In this document: positions 63,673 through 64,000 of the stretch, one piece after another | Layout of the letters: each line of letters begins with the position of its first letter | Numbering within the stretch: position 1 is the stretch's first letter | DNA from: an uncultured Litoreibacter sp. | GTDB lineage: Bacteria > Pseudomonadota > Alphaproteobacteria > Rhodobacterales > Rhodobacteraceae | Reading direction: 5' to 3' | Assembly (NCBI GenBank): GCA_947501685.1 | Contig: CANMWQ010000007.1 | Span: 150,023 to 214,022, forward strand | Length of the DNA stretch: 64,000 nt | The notes under the pieces: model-generated | Databases searched by the model: none | The model's input: the letters and a program-made list of their open reading frames with translations, nothing else | What the model was told of the DNA's origin: nothing | Position numbers and translations under genes: made by a program

Positions 63673-64000
63673 TCATATGCAGAACGCGGTGACTATGGGC
63701 TCAAACCAGACCTTAGACCGCCCAAAAACAGAGGGCATCGCCAGACCGCGGGATGGCGTCGCTCCGCTCATTCGGCAGCGCTTTATGGCAGCAAGGTCAT
63801 CTTCCAAATGTTCGACGCACCCAGCCTCTCCATATCGCCAGCCCTGTCGGGCGGTCTGGCGATGCCCGGGCGCTGACGCGCTGTTAACCGGGCTGGGGCT
63901 GTAGAATTGATGTGGCAACTCCAAGCGAATTTTGTTGAAAAACTCTTCCTTGATCGGTTGCTTATTCACTGATTCAATCGTGATATTGATTGGGGTATTT
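63673..64000 (-). CDS. Partial ORF entering from beyond the window and reading through repeat copy 2
   Basis: On the minus strand the frame is open from the window edge (TPINITIESVNKQPIKEEFFN) to a stop at 63673. Only the part before ~63900 looks like an ordinary AT-rich gene; the rest is translated repeat copy 2 (beginning SPSPVNSASAPGHRQTARQG). The other two minus frames stop early. It may be a real gene whose end has been replaced by the repeat. No family is recognised. Confidence 0.4.
   Translation of the reverse strand, partial: NTPINITIESVNKQPIKEEFFNKIRLELPHQFYSPSPVNSASAPGHRQTARQGWRYGEAGCVEHLEDDLAAIKRCRMSGATPSRGLAMPSVFGRSKVWFEPIVTAFCI
63733..63894. repeat. Accessory repeat, copy 2 (162 bp)
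   Basis: Begins GGGCATCGCCAGACCGC and has the exact 17-bp inverted arm GCGGTCTGGCGATGCCC at 63851-63867. The tail is CCGG, GCGC-TGAC-GCGC, TGTTAACCGGGCT. It has the same orientation as copy 1, 556 bp away. It lies between the barstar-family gene and the partial ORF at the edge. Confidence 0.85.

Noticed and set aside
63177..63894. Repeats as integron attC sites
   Set aside because: TGTTAACC resembles a core site and the cassette layout fits, but only one end of each repeat has it, the matching RYYYAAC/GTTRRRY pair is missing, the third base of RRR is C, and no integrase is visible.
1..64000. tRNA, rRNA, CRISPR or prophage genes
   Set aside because: Intergenic regions were read for cloverleaf arms, short regularly spaced repeats and phage proteins; none was supported.

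Overview
The window is GC-rich, densely coding bacterial chromosome that looks like a marine alphaproteobacterium of the Rhodobacterales (Roseobacter group). Supporting signs are the two-gene polyhydroxybutyrate module (phbA-phbB), the lysA plus DUF4175 low-complexity protein pair, the imuA-imuB-dnaE2 cassette behind a GAAC-N7-GAAC LexA box, the six-gene Pha-type Mrp antiporter with fused A/B subunits, taurine:pyruvate aminotransferase beside tauABC, and several TRAP/ABC uptake genes. No rRNA, tRNA, CRISPR array, prophage or complete insertion sequence was seen.

Layout. 1-11.6 kb: housekeeping genes (DUF4175 protein cut by the left edge, lysA, a DUF2834 protein, a PAP2 phosphatase, ETF-ubiquinone oxidoreductase, a TPR lipoprotein-like or secreted protein, ispE, a long-chain polyprenyl diphosphate synthase, DUF2007, a tRNA1(Val)-type methyltransferase, DUF465). 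11.7-18.5 kb: phbB-phbA, an EAL protein, tag, gnd and an acyl-CoA synthetase. 18.5-25.1 kb: katG and oxyR diverge across a palindromic operator, and oxyR is followed by a self-sufficient reductive dehalogenase in which the corrinoid/2x[4Fe-4S] catalytic part is fused to an NAD(P)H-flavin-[2Fe-2S] reductase. 25.2-30.7 kb: the SOS mutagenesis cassette. 30.8-34.3 kb: iron(III) uptake genes and a P-loop kinase. 34.5-41.4 kb: an unrecognised gene and the Mrp/Pha cation/proton antiporter operon. 41.5-48.4 kb: a geranylgeranyl-reductase-family enzyme, dodecin, and a glycerol-3-phosphate operon (glpD-glpK-MATE) divergent from glpR. 48.5-56.3 kb: a catabolic locus (FAD D-amino-acid-dehydrogenase-like enzyme, TRAP transporter, BASS-type permease, uronate-dehydrogenase-like enzyme) divergent from an Asp/Glu racemase-family gene and a tandem SnoaL protein. 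56.4-63.1 kb: sdaA and the taurine uptake/transamination genes tauABC and tpa.

The right edge (63.1-64.0 kb) is different in character. Two diverged copies of a ~163-bp structured repeat flank an AT-richer barstar-family gene, and a further partial ORF enters from beyond the window. Every small gene there is on the minus strand with a repeat copy at its 3' side, so it looks like the beginning of an accessory cassette array.

The most notable items are the fused dehalogenase (its Tyr/Lys/Arg spacing matches that recalled for the catabolic enzyme NpRdhA), the repeat/barstar cassette, a promoter with an embedded LexA box that implies a leaderless imuA transcript, a 143-bp near-palindromic element between the dehalogenase and imuA, and strong hairpin terminators placed inside transporter operons just after the solute-binding-protein genes.
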